This document shows positions 33,658 to 40,463 of a DNA stretch of 64,000 nucleotides, piece after piece. The notes under the pieces were generated by a model. The model was not told the DNA's origin and ran no database searches. It was given only the letters and a program-made list of their open reading frames with translations. This stretch comes from Candidatus Saccharimonadota bacterium. GTDB taxonomy: Bacteria > Patescibacteriota > Saccharimonadia > Saccharimonadales > Saccharimonadaceae. The stretch is from contig JAILSC010000009.1 of the NCBI GenBank assembly GCA_024697865.1, forward strand, positions 1-64,000, written 5' to 3'. Each line of letters opens with the position of its first letter. The first letter of the stretch is position 1. The position numbers were made by a program, and so were the translations under genes.

Positions 33658-33903
33658 ATGATTAGCACTTGGACTACAGCAGGGGAAAACGGACACGAAC
33701 AAATCAAAAAAATGGCCGAAAGGCTGAAGAGCAAGGGATACAAAATCATTGAGACAAAAGAAGACTTGATACAGCAAGGAACGAACGCCAAAGGGGACCC
33801 GATCATGATGCCGGGGTGGCGAATCACCTTCAACGATCACAGGCCAGGGCCGGCTCGGAATGTAGATGAGGGCGGAACGCGTTGGCTGTGGGATAGCGAC
33901 TAA
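33658..33903 (+). CDS. small hypothetical protein
   Basis: Start set at ATG 33658 (81 aa) because GAAGGGGGAGG lies just upstream; the GTG 33643 start of the ORF track would include that ribosome-binding site as coding sequence. Soluble, basic first half predicted helical (HEQIKKMAERLKSKGYKII) and second half with PGWRITFNDHR. No family recognised. A terminator follows, suggesting an independent unit. Confidence 0.6.
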   Translation: MISTWTTAGENGHEQIKKMAERLKSKGYKIIETKEDLIQQGTNAKGDPIMMPGWRITFNDHRPGPARNVDEGGTRWLWDSD

Positions 33904-33925
33904 GCCCAACCTAGTATCTTAGATA

Positions 33926-33953
33926 AAGCTCACCTTGTTTGGTGAGCTTTTTC
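33926..33953 (+). terminator. intrinsic terminator
   Basis: AAGCTCACC-TTGTTT-GGTGAGCTT followed by TTTTTC, after the 33658 gene and before the convergent HIT gene. Confidence 0.85.
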
Positions 33954-33969
33954 TTGGACGAGCATTAGA

Positions 33970-34350
33970 TTAATCTGTAAGTCTTAATTTAGCTTGAATT
34001 TCTTTAAAATCAGCTTCGGTCATAGGGATTTCCCGTCCATGGTGCCAGGTGTCGTCAAAAGGGGTGAGATGGACATGAGCGTGAGGCACGTCGGTGCCGA
34101 TGACTTTCCAGAGGGTGCGTTGACCGAGTTGTTTCTCCAGGTGTTGGCTGAGTTTTTTAACAGTAGCCATGAGGGCTTGGTAATCTTCGTCAGGGAGATC
34201 ATAAATTTTGTCGACTTCTAATTTAGGGATGACGAGAGTATGGCCTAGGGTCTCGGGGTGGATATCAAGAAAGGCAAAAGTCTTGTCGTCTTCGTAAATT
34301 TTGTAGCAAGGAATTTCTCCTTTGATAATTTGAGTAAAAATACTTGGCAT
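33970..34350 (-). CDS. HIT family nucleotide hydrolase/transferase
   Basis: A 126-residue histidine-triad protein. The N-terminal CYKIYEDDKTFAFLDIHPETLGHTLVIPK and the catalytic triad HAHVHLTPF are standard. Such proteins hydrolyse adenosine phosphoramidates or dinucleoside polyphosphates. AAAGGAG precedes the ATG. It starts one base after the stop of the PAP2 gene and belongs to the same transcript. Confidence 0.93.
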   Translation of the reverse strand: MPSIFTQIIKGEIPCYKIYEDDKTFAFLDIHPETLGHTLVIPKLEVDKIYDLPDEDYQALMATVKKLSQHLEKQLGQRTLWKVIGTDVPHAHVHLTPFDDTWHHGREIPMTEADFKEIQAKLRLTD

Positions 34351-34351
34351 T

Positions 34352-34846
34352 TTAGACTCCTTTGGTTTTAGGTTTGACTAATTTTTTGATGATAATAAGA
34401 TAGATAGCGATAAAAATAGCAGTAAAAACAAGGGCGCCGATAACGTCGGAAACCCAGTGCATATTGGCGAAAACCCGGCCAACGGCTACCAGGATAGTAA
34501 GTACGAGCATAAGGCAATCAAGGAAAATGACCGTAGCTTTAGATTTGATATATTTGGGCAAAACAACGGCCGTAATAGCAAAGAGAGTAGCCACAAACAT
34601 TACATGACTAGAAGGGAAGGAAGGCTCGCCAGAGCCATTAGGGCGAGTGTTCCAAATAAAAATATGGTCAAAGACAAAATAGACGATAGTCATTAAAATT
34701 AAAGGGATCGTAGCCCAACGAAGTTCAGGGTCAATTTTAGTGAAAGACTTGCGAGAGATCCATTGAAAGAAGCCAAGGCAGATGAAGAGGACAAAAACAG
34801 CGAAGGCTGATATTAGAATAATGTTAGTGATTGAATCCCAATCCAT
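34352..34846 (-). CDS. PAP2-family membrane phosphatase
   Basis: A 164-residue polytopic protein with about five helices. The phosphatase motifs are PSFPSSH and GRVFANMHWVSD; the first motif is only partly kept (WNTRP, with His in the place of the usual Lys seven residues earlier). Candidates are undecaprenyl-pyrophosphate or lipid phosphate phosphatase. TATAAT lies six bases before the ATG. Confidence 0.85.
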   Translation of the reverse strand: MDWDSITNIILISAFAVFVLFICLGFFQWISRKSFTKIDPELRWATIPLILMTIVYFVFDHIFIWNTRPNGSGEPSFPSSHVMFVATLFAITAVVLPKYIKSKATVIFLDCLMLVLTILVAVGRVFANMHWVSDVIGALVFTAIFIAIYLIIIKKLVKPKTKGV

Positions 34847-34852
34847 ACTTTA

Positions 34853-34858
34853 ATTATA
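34853..34858 (-). promoter_or_regulatory. -10 box of the PAP2-HIT operon
   Basis: TATAAT, TAAAGT, then ATG on the minus strand; spacing six. Confidence 0.6.
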
Positions 34859-34861
34859 CAA

Positions 34862-34889
34862 CAAAAAAAGACCGTGCGGCCTTCTTTTT
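34862..34889 (-). terminator. probable terminator downstream of tRNA-Arg
   Basis: AAGGCCG/CGGTCTT imperfect hairpin with A- and T-runs; second terminator-like element after tRNA-Arg. Confidence 0.5.
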
Positions 34890-34895
34890 ATTTGA

Positions 34896-34920
34896 TATGC
34901 CCGGTAGGATTGGGATCCCG
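34896..34920 (-). repeat. second copy of the tRNA-Arg 3' end with palindrome
   Basis: 16 bases (34896-34911) repeat the tRNA-Arg end from T-loop AATCC through the acceptor strand and discriminator A; the CCA has become TCA. The copy is preceded, in minus-strand reading, by the palindrome GGGATCCC. It lies beyond the tRNA-Arg terminator. Confidence 0.75.
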
Positions 34921-34941
34921 CCCGACTCTACCTACGAACAA

Positions 34942-34967
34942 AAAATTAAGAGTAAACTCTTAATTTT
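34942..34967 (-). terminator. terminator of tRNA-Arg
   Basis: Perfect 12-bp stem AAAATTAAGAGT/ACTCTTAATTTT with loop AA, followed by TTTTTTG on the minus strand, just after the tRNA. Confidence 0.85.
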
Positions 34968-34974
34968 CTATTCT

Positions 34975-35051
34975 TGGTATGCCCGGTAGGATTCGAACCT
35001 GCGACCTTTGGCTCCGCAAGCCAACGCTCTATCCAGCTGAGCTACGGGCAC
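34975..35051 (-). tRNA. tRNA-Arg (GCG)
   Basis: Acceptor GTGCCCG/CGGGCAT (first pair G-T), D-arm AGCTCAGCTGGATAGAGC, anticodon stem TTGGC/GCCAA with loop TTGCGGA (anticodon GCG), T-loop TTCGAAT and encoded CCA. GCG rather than ACG as Arg anticodon is unusual in bacteria. Confidence 0.9.
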
Positions 35052-35140
35052 GAATGTGGATGTTTTGAATAATCTCAACATCCACCTAGAAATGTAATGA
35101 ACATCACCTCGTAAGGCGACGATTATTATTATAACATATT
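35052..35140 (-). promoter_or_regulatory. tRNA-Arg promoter and structured 5' leader
   Basis: A TATAAT box (near 35133, minus strand) stands about 80 bases upstream of the tRNA. The intervening leader has a perfect 9-bp hairpin GTGGATGTT/AACATCCAC ending right before the tRNA and a weaker hairpin TCGCCT/AGGTGA. The 35141-35185 interval has nothing further that I can name. Confidence 0.45.
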
Positions 35141-35185
35141 TTTAGGAAATGTGGGAGAAAAATCAATGAATAATTAGAAATATGC

Positions 35186-35191
35186 TACAAT
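35186..35191 (+). promoter_or_regulatory. -10 box of the TetR-like gene
   Basis: TACAAT, GAAAAC, then ATG; spacing six. Confidence 0.5.
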
Positions 35192-35197
35192 GAAAAC

Positions 35198-35758
35198 ATG
35201 CCTTGGGTGGGAATAAAAACTAAAAATAGGCGATACCAAAAGACCGAGATCGCTATTTTAGAAGTCTTAATGAGATCAAAAGAGTTGCCTTCGGCTAGAG
35301 TACTAGTAAGGCAGGCTAAAATTTCACGATCAACACTATATCGCCATCATAAAACTATCCCAGGAATAATACCGGATTACGAGAGAGAAATTTTAATTAA
35401 ATATACAGAGGTAATCCAAAAATTAACTCGACGAAAAAATATCCAGGTCCGAACAATTTGTCTTCGGACCTTAATTTTTATCATGATGAACCGGCGAACT
35501 TTTAAAATTTTATTAAAATACGATAGCGGAGTGGTGATTGAAAAAATGATTCTGAAATTAAGGCATAAACTGAAAAGTGCCTGTTATCTACCAAATAATC
35601 CAGAAAGAATGCTACGAATCTATGCCAAAGAAGTAGCAGGAGTAATAGAAGAATGGGGTAAAAATGGGTTTAAAGAAGGGGAGTTAGAGATGGTGCTGGG
35701 TAAAGTTATGTACTTGACTGAGAGTATGCGACAAAGATTAGGGCCTCTTAACCGTTAA
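35198..35758 (+). CDS. TetR/AcrR-like transcriptional regulator
   Basis: A 186-residue basic protein. The N-terminal helix-turn-helix contains AILEVLMRSKELPSARVLVRQAKISRSTLYRHHK, in which the recognition helix SRSTLYRHH has the TetR-type Y-x-H/F pattern. The C-terminal part is helical and unassigned, as expected for a ligand domain. It sits between two tRNA genes, next to the RhuM-Fic gene, in a stretch that looks accessory. Its targets cannot be told from the sequence. Confidence 0.7.
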   Translation: MPWVGIKTKNRRYQKTEIAILEVLMRSKELPSARVLVRQAKISRSTLYRHHKTIPGIIPDYEREILIKYTEVIQKLTRRKNIQVRTICLRTLIFIMMNRRTFKILLKYDSGVVIEKMILKLRHKLKSACYLPNNPERMLRIYAKEVAGVIEEWGKNGFKEGELEMVLGKVMYLTESMRQRLGPLNR

Positions 35759-35776
35759 TTCTTAGAGGATTTATGG

Positions 35777-35782
35777 TATAAT
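35777..35782 (+). promoter_or_regulatory. -10 box of tRNA-Ser(CGA)
   Basis: TATAAT seven bases before the first base of the mature tRNA, so transcription should begin at or one base before the tRNA 5' end. Confidence 0.6.
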
Positions 35783-35789
35783 AAAGAGT

Positions 35790-35880
35790 GGAAGCGTGGC
35801 CGAGTGGTTGAAGGCGCACGACTCGAAATCGTGTGGGCGGGTTAACCGTCTCGGAGGTTCGAATCCTCTCGCTTCCGCCA
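35790..35880 (+). tRNA. tRNA-Ser (CGA)
   Basis: Class II tRNA: acceptor GGAAGCG/CGCTTCC, anticodon stem CACGA/TCGTG with loop CTCGAAA (anticodon CGA), a long variable arm (GGGCGGGTTAACCGTC), T-arm GAGG-TTCGAAT-CCTC, discriminator G and encoded CCA. Confidence 0.95.
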
Positions 35881-35905
35881 TTGGATCGAGCAAGATACTG
35901 TGTTC

Positions 35906-35946
35906 GGATTCGGACCTTCGGTGCGAATCCTCTCGCTTCCGCCATT
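35906..35946 (+). repeat. inverted repeat plus second copy of the tRNA-Ser(CGA) 3' end
   Basis: Bases 35924-35946 repeat the tRNA end from CGAATCC through CCA and two more T residues. Preceded by GGATTCGGACC-TTC-GGTG, nearly identical to the hairpin in front of the tRNA-Gln copy 17 kb away, pairing with CGAATCC. Confidence 0.87.
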
Positions 35947-36054
35947 AGGAGTGAATTTTAACAAAAAACTAGACCCTGTAGAATTAAGCTGGGGCCCCGC
36001 TAAATTGGCGGGGCCTTTTTGTGATATAATAGAGACAACTAGAAGAGGTCCAAA

Positions 36055-37068
36055 ATGACTGAGGATAACCCAGAGAAACGAATTGAAATTTATAAGGGGC
36101 TGGCGGGTGAGGTGATTTTTGATGTAGATACGGAAGGGGAAACAATCTGGGCGACACAGGCCCAGATGGCGCAAGTTTTTGATACGGGCCTACCAACTAT
36201 CAATTATCATTTGAAGAGTATTTTTGAAAGTGGCGAACTGGACGAATCACGAACTATTCGAAAAAATCGAATAGTTCGAACAGAAGGGAAACGACAAGTA
36301 CAGCGTGAAGTGAAAGTCTATAATCTAGACGCAATCATTTCGGTGGGTTATCGAGTAAATTCAAAAAAAGCAACGCAGTTTAGGATCTGGGCCACAAATG
36401 TATTGAAGCGATTCGTGACGGACGGGGTGGCGATCAACGAACGACGACTTGAAGATTTACGAGCAAAAGAGGATGTTAAACGACTGCGTGACGTAGAAAA
36501 AATGATGGGGTTGGTGAGAAGACTGACCGCTACAAAGCTTTTAGATGCCGGGGAAGCAAACGGGGTGCTAGAAGTAATCTCACGTTATGCCGGGAGTTTT
36601 AAAACTTTAGAAGAATACGACGAAGGGCATATTGATCTAAAATTTTTAAACAAAAAACGTAGACAAAAAGAATTAACGGTAGAAATGTGCAATTCGGCAG
36701 TGGAGCAACTACGCAAAAACGTAAAAGGCGGAGATTTGTTTGGTAAAATGCGCGGAAAGATGTTTGAAGGAAGCCTGTCGACTATTTTCCAGAGTTTTGA
36801 TGGGAAAGAACTGTACCCGAGCGTGCCGGAAAAAGCGGCAAACTTATTGTATTTCGTAATTAAAGATCACCCGTTTTACGATGGCAACAAACGAATTGGG
36901 GCGCTATTATTTATTTTATTCTTAACATTAAATGATTGCCATTTGACGGCAAATGGCGAAACTAAAATATCCGATCGGGCGCTGACGGCAATTGCACTTT
37001 TGATTGCCGAATCAGAACCAAAAGAGAAAGAACTAATCGTCAGTCTGGTCTGTAAGTTGCTAGAATAG
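36055..37068 (+). CDS. RhuM-Fic fusion protein
   Basis: A 337-residue protein. The N-terminal half is RhuM-like (DNA-binding fold with TIWATQAQMAQVFDTGLPTINYHL, then YNLDAIISVGYRVNSKKATQFRIWAT). The C-terminal part carries a Fic core with HPFYDGNKRIG, the HxFx(D/E)GNxR motif used to transfer AMP or another phosphate-containing group to target hydroxyls. RBS AGAGGTCC precedes the ATG and TATAAT is near 36025. Fusions of this type are often annotated as virulence or toxin-like proteins; target and toxicity are unknown. The coding sequence contains a perfect 11-bp inverted repeat (36250/36268). Confidence 0.88.
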   Translation: MTEDNPEKRIEIYKGLAGEVIFDVDTEGETIWATQAQMAQVFDTGLPTINYHLKSIFESGELDESRTIRKNRIVRTEGKRQVQREVKVYNLDAIISVGYRVNSKKATQFRIWATNVLKRFVTDGVAINERRLEDLRAKEDVKRLRDVEKMMGLVRRLTATKLLDAGEANGVLEVISRYAGSFKTLEEYDEGHIDLKFLNKKRRQKELTVEMCNSAVEQLRKNVKGGDLFGKMRGKMFEGSLSTIFQSFDGKELYPSVPEKAANLLYFVIKDHPFYDGNKRIGALLFILFLTLNDCHLTANGETKISDRALTAIALLIAESEPKEKELIVSLVCKLLE

Positions 37069-37094
37069 AACAGATATGATATAATGTGAATATT

Positions 37095-37847
37095 ATGGCG
37101 AATCGGGAAAAATCTAACCAAGGCAAAAATAAAAACGGTGGATTAAAGGCTGGTCGACAAAAATTGAAAGCTAAGATGCTAAAATCTTACTACGGTAATC
37201 CGATGAAGGATATGAAATTGATCGCGATTACTGGAACGACAGGGAAGGTAGCGGTAGCTCATTATGTACACGAAATTCTAAGAGCTACGGGCGAACAAGT
37301 GGCGGTGCTAGCCAGCGACCAACCATTTAAAATAGGGATGCTACATAAATTCTTATCTGATGCCTGGAAAGCGGGGGCGAACTACGTAGTAGTCACAGTG
37401 CCAGCGGAAGCTTTGCGAGATAACGTATTCTACGGCTTGCCGGTAACCGTGGCAGCGATGACTGACTTTGCGACAGCTGGATTAAATGACATGGAGCCGG
37501 AAGAATACCTAGCGAATGAGAAAACCTTATTTGATATGAAGCCAGGAATCGTGATCTTGAACCATGATGATTTAAATTATGACACCTTTGCAGAATTCAA
37601 AGGTAAAGATAAGACTATCACCTTCGGACAAAGCAGCACGGATGTGAAAATCCTAAATTCTAAACTATACGCCAAAGGAACGGAAGCAACAGTTTCTTTG
37701 AACTCTGAAATCGTGACTTTAGCAACTTTCTTAGCCGGCGAAACAGCGGTTTCGTATATGGCCTGTGCGGCGGCAATTGCTTATGGATTAGGGATAAGCA
37801 CTAATCAAATTATAGATGGTATCGCCGAATATAATCCCGCAGGGTAA
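37095..37847 (+). CDS. degenerate Mur-ligase-like protein lacking the C-terminal domain
   Basis: A 250-residue protein when started at ATG 37095 (TATAAT ends nine bases before). It matches the central ATP-binding domain of MurE-type ligases: IAITGTTGKVAVAHYV in the P-loop place, NYVVVTVPAEAL, YLANEKTLFDMKPGIVILNHDD. The P-loop keeps GTTGK but loses the following Thr-Thr, the conserved HLDYH is replaced by GLNDM, and the C-terminal ligand-binding domain is gone. It is therefore unlikely to be a normal ligase. The murE-like gene at 39210 lies close by on the other strand. Confidence 0.75.
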   Translation: MANREKSNQGKNKNGGLKAGRQKLKAKMLKSYYGNPMKDMKLIAITGTTGKVAVAHYVHEILRATGEQVAVLASDQPFKIGMLHKFLSDAWKAGANYVVVTVPAEALRDNVFYGLPVTVAAMTDFATAGLNDMEPEEYLANEKTLFDMKPGIVILNHDDLNYDTFAEFKGKDKTITFGQSSTDVKILNSKLYAKGTEATVSLNSEIVTLATFLAGETAVSYMACAAAIAYGLGISTNQIIDGIAEYNPAG

Positions 37848-37877
37848 AAAAGAACCTCCCGAAGGAGGCTCTTTTTT
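37846..37877. terminator. bidirectional terminator
   Basis: AAAAGAACCTCC-CGAA-GGAGGCTCTTTT with T-run, between the convergent Mur-like gene and the 37876 gene. Confidence 0.85.
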
Positions 37878-39168
37878 ATTGGAAGATTTGAATGGCCTGC
37901 AAACCTTGGTAGACTTCTTCTACTACATCCATCACTGGGCGAGAATCGGTTGGAGCAGTAATAGTAACATTGTCAGGGTAGGTAAATTTAAGGTCGGAAG
38001 TAAGTATATACAAATCGTTTTGTCCGGTTATTTTGAGCTCAGTAAGATGGTGATCGAAAAAGCCGTCAAATTTAGCAGAGAATTGTGGGAAATATCCTAG
38101 AGCAGCTTCTATGTTTTCGGCGGAAATAGCGACAGAATCATCTGCGATATTGGTACCATAACAAGTAGCAAGATCCTTGGCAAGTTTAGTGCTCGGTGCA
38201 GCGTTGAGGTAATTCGCAAATTTGGCCGCATCAAAACTGATATTATAGAATGAATCAGCGCCAGCGGTCATATTAATGAAAGGATTCTGGCTATAAAGCT
38301 CAGAAAATTCGCCCGAATAATTAGCTGGTTGACTTAGTACGTTGGCGGTACATTTGTAGGTCCCAGAGATATTATTGCGAGTGTCGGCTGGAATAGTTGC
38401 AAGCATTTCACTATCCAAAATATCATCAATAGAAATTTCGATCCATTGACCATCGATAGAGCTAATAATCTTGCCGATTTGTTCAAGGATTTCATCGACA
38501 GCCTGGCTGGTAGCAGTTTCAATGGCAGGGTCCACCGGAGCAATAGTCTGATCACCAGGCAAGAATTGATTCATAAGGGTAGCTTTAAGATTGTCGCGGA
38601 AAGCTCCGTCATAGAAATCTGATAAACCACTGGCCTCAAGATAAAGAACGCCATCATTGAGCATAACTTCGCCAAAGTCAATGGCGGGAGCGCTGGTGCC
38701 ATCGGCGAAATTAACATTGAGTGTAGCCGTAGTATTGTTGCTAAGACCAGAATATTTATCATCAAAATTAAGACTAATAGATTCTACGCCAAATTCTTCG
38801 CTATTTTGAAGAGCAAGATTAATTGAGCCGCTTACTTCTGTTTGTTTGGCATTGAGGAGATTATTGAAGGCACTGGCAAGAATGTTAGCGGGTTGATTAT
38901 TGATGAAATAGGCCGCAGCAAAGGCACCACCGCCGATAAGCAGCGCAACTAAGACACAAATAATAGCAAGCAGAGGTCCCTTTTTGCGTTTTTTCTTGAC
39001 GGGTTCGAAGACTACATTATCAGTAGCCGGAAGGCCAGTGGGCGGCGTAGGCACTGCATTGACTGACTCTTGAGCATTCGGTCCTAGATTAGGGTTAATA
39101 TTTGGGCCAGAGTTGGCCGAAGGCTGGCTAGCATTAATGCCTCCAGGCTGCGTTGGTTGATTGTCCAT
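37876..39168 (-). CDS. exported membrane-anchored protein, unknown
   Basis: A 430-residue protein with a Pro/Asn/Gln-rich cytoplasmic N-terminus (1-58), a KKKRKKG stop signal, one membrane helix at about 67-90 and a large outside domain without recognised family. Architecture resembles YpmB/DUF-type stalk proteins of Gram-positive envelopes. A GGAG ribosome-binding site precedes the ATG, and a TATAAT box lies about 35 bases upstream, so it has its own promoter. The neighbour murE-like gene suggests a cell-envelope context, but a function cannot be named. Confidence 0.7.
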   Translation of the reverse strand: MDNQPTQPGGINASQPSANSGPNINPNLGPNAQESVNAVPTPPTGLPATDNVVFEPVKKKRKKGPLLAIICVLVALLIGGGAFAAAYFINNQPANILASAFNNLLNAKQTEVSGSINLALQNSEEFGVESISLNFDDKYSGLSNNTTATLNVNFADGTSAPAIDFGEVMLNDGVLYLEASGLSDFYDGAFRDNLKATLMNQFLPGDQTIAPVDPAIETATSQAVDEILEQIGKIISSIDGQWIEISIDDILDSEMLATIPADTRNNISGTYKCTANVLSQPANYSGEFSELYSQNPFINMTAGADSFYNISFDAAKFANYLNAAPSTKLAKDLATCYGTNIADDSVAISAENIEAALGYFPQFSAKFDGFFDHHLTELKITGQNDLYILTSDLKFTYPDNVTITAPTDSRPVMDVVEEVYQGLQAIQIFQ

Positions 39169-39209
39169 ATATAACTCCGCTTATGTTTACTTAGCTTGAT
39201 TATAACATA

Positions 39210-40454
39210 CTATTTAGACTGCTTTAATAATTTTTCAGCGACCTTAATGTCTTCAAAATCGTGAGGACCATCGGCGCGAAGAATGGTTTTTTCGTGGCCT
39301 TTACCTAAGATAAGCACGAGGTCACCCTTTTTAGCTTTTTTGAAAGCGAGTTTAATAGCCTGCTCACGGTCTAGCTCTTTGAAAAGATCTTTATTCATAA
39401 TTTTGCCATGTTTTTCAGCACCCTGGATAAAGGCGGCGGCGATTTTTTCGGGGTCTTCGTCGCGAGAATCATCTTCGGTAATGATAACGATATCAGAATT
39501 TTGAGCGAGAATAGCTCCGCGGATAGATCTAGTAGAAGGGTCCCGCCGACCTGCACCGCCGTGAATGGAAATAATCTTACCTTGGTGTCCGCGTACGGAA
39601 TCAAAAACTTCTTCTAAAGCATCTGGGGCATGAGCATAATCGACGATTACGGTAAAGGGTTGACCCATGTCAACAATATTCATACGTCCTTCAACACTGG
39701 CTAAGGTCTTAATGCCGACCTCGATTTGTTGATTGGTAAGACCAAGTTTTTGACCGACTAAAGCGGCGGCAAGAGAATTATAGACATTGAATTCGCCTGG
39801 AATCTGAGTTTCAATATTAAGGTCGTCGACCAAATATTTCACACCATTGACGCCGAGGTCGAGTTGCTTGGCGCGGTGTTCACCGTGCTTAATGCCATAG
39901 GTAGTATATTTTCGGGCGAGAGTTTTATAGTAACTAGTATTAGGATCGTCGGCATTTAAAATACTGAATTTAGCACGTTTGATCAGTTTACCCTTGGCGG
40001 CACGATAACGGGCAAAGGTTTTATGATAATCTAAATGTTCGTGGGTAAGGTTGGTGAAAACTGCTACTTCAATCGGAATACCTAGAGTACGAAATTCGGC
40101 CAAGGCATGAGAAGTGACTTCTAGTACAAGGAATTCGGCACCCTGATCAGCGATTTGACGAATACGTTGGTTGAGAGTAAAGGCATCAACGGTGGTCATA
40201 TGGCCAAGTTCGGGCTTTAAGGTTTTTACACCCCAGGCCACTGTAGTCATTAGACCGGTTTTATGGCCAGCATGATTTAACATATGCCAAATCATAAAAC
40301 TAGTAGTAGTTTTACCGTTGGTACCAGTAACCCCAATGACGCGAAGATTTTTACCGGGCCAATGATATTTGAGACCGGCAGCAACGGCTTGAGCGTAGTG
40401 GTAAGGTAAAACAGCCTCATTATAGAACGGTAGTTTTTCTAATAATTGCTTCAT
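39210..40454 (-). CDS. murE: UDP-MurNAc-tripeptide synthetase (MurE-like ligase)
   Basis: Mur ligase of 414 residues: P-loop GVTGTNGKTTTSFMIWHML, NLTHEHLDYHKTFARYRAAKGKL (catalytic His and carbamylated Lys region), EFNVYNSLAAALV, VDYAHAPDALEEV and IHGGAGRRDPSTR. The N-terminal UDP-binding domain is largely missing, as the protein starts about 40 residues before the P-loop. In the position of the amino-acid specificity motif DNPR (diaminopimelate enzymes) it has DDSR. Substrate amino acid is therefore not certain. The gene follows the ABC permease by 9 bp. Confidence 0.88.
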   Translation of the reverse strand: MKQLLEKLPFYNEAVLPYHYAQAVAAGLKYHWPGKNLRVIGVTGTNGKTTTSFMIWHMLNHAGHKTGLMTTVAWGVKTLKPELGHMTTVDAFTLNQRIRQIADQGAEFLVLEVTSHALAEFRTLGIPIEVAVFTNLTHEHLDYHKTFARYRAAKGKLIKRAKFSILNADDPNTSYYKTLARKYTTYGIKHGEHRAKQLDLGVNGVKYLVDDLNIETQIPGEFNVYNSLAAALVGQKLGLTNQQIEVGIKTLASVEGRMNIVDMGQPFTVIVDYAHAPDALEEVFDSVRGHQGKIISIHGGAGRRDPSTRSIRGAILAQNSDIVIITEDDSRDEDPEKIAAAFIQGAEKHGKIMNKDLFKELDREQAIKLAFKKAKKGDLVLILGKGHEKTILRADGPHDFEDIKVAEKLLKQSK

Positions 40455-40463
40455 AAGACTATT

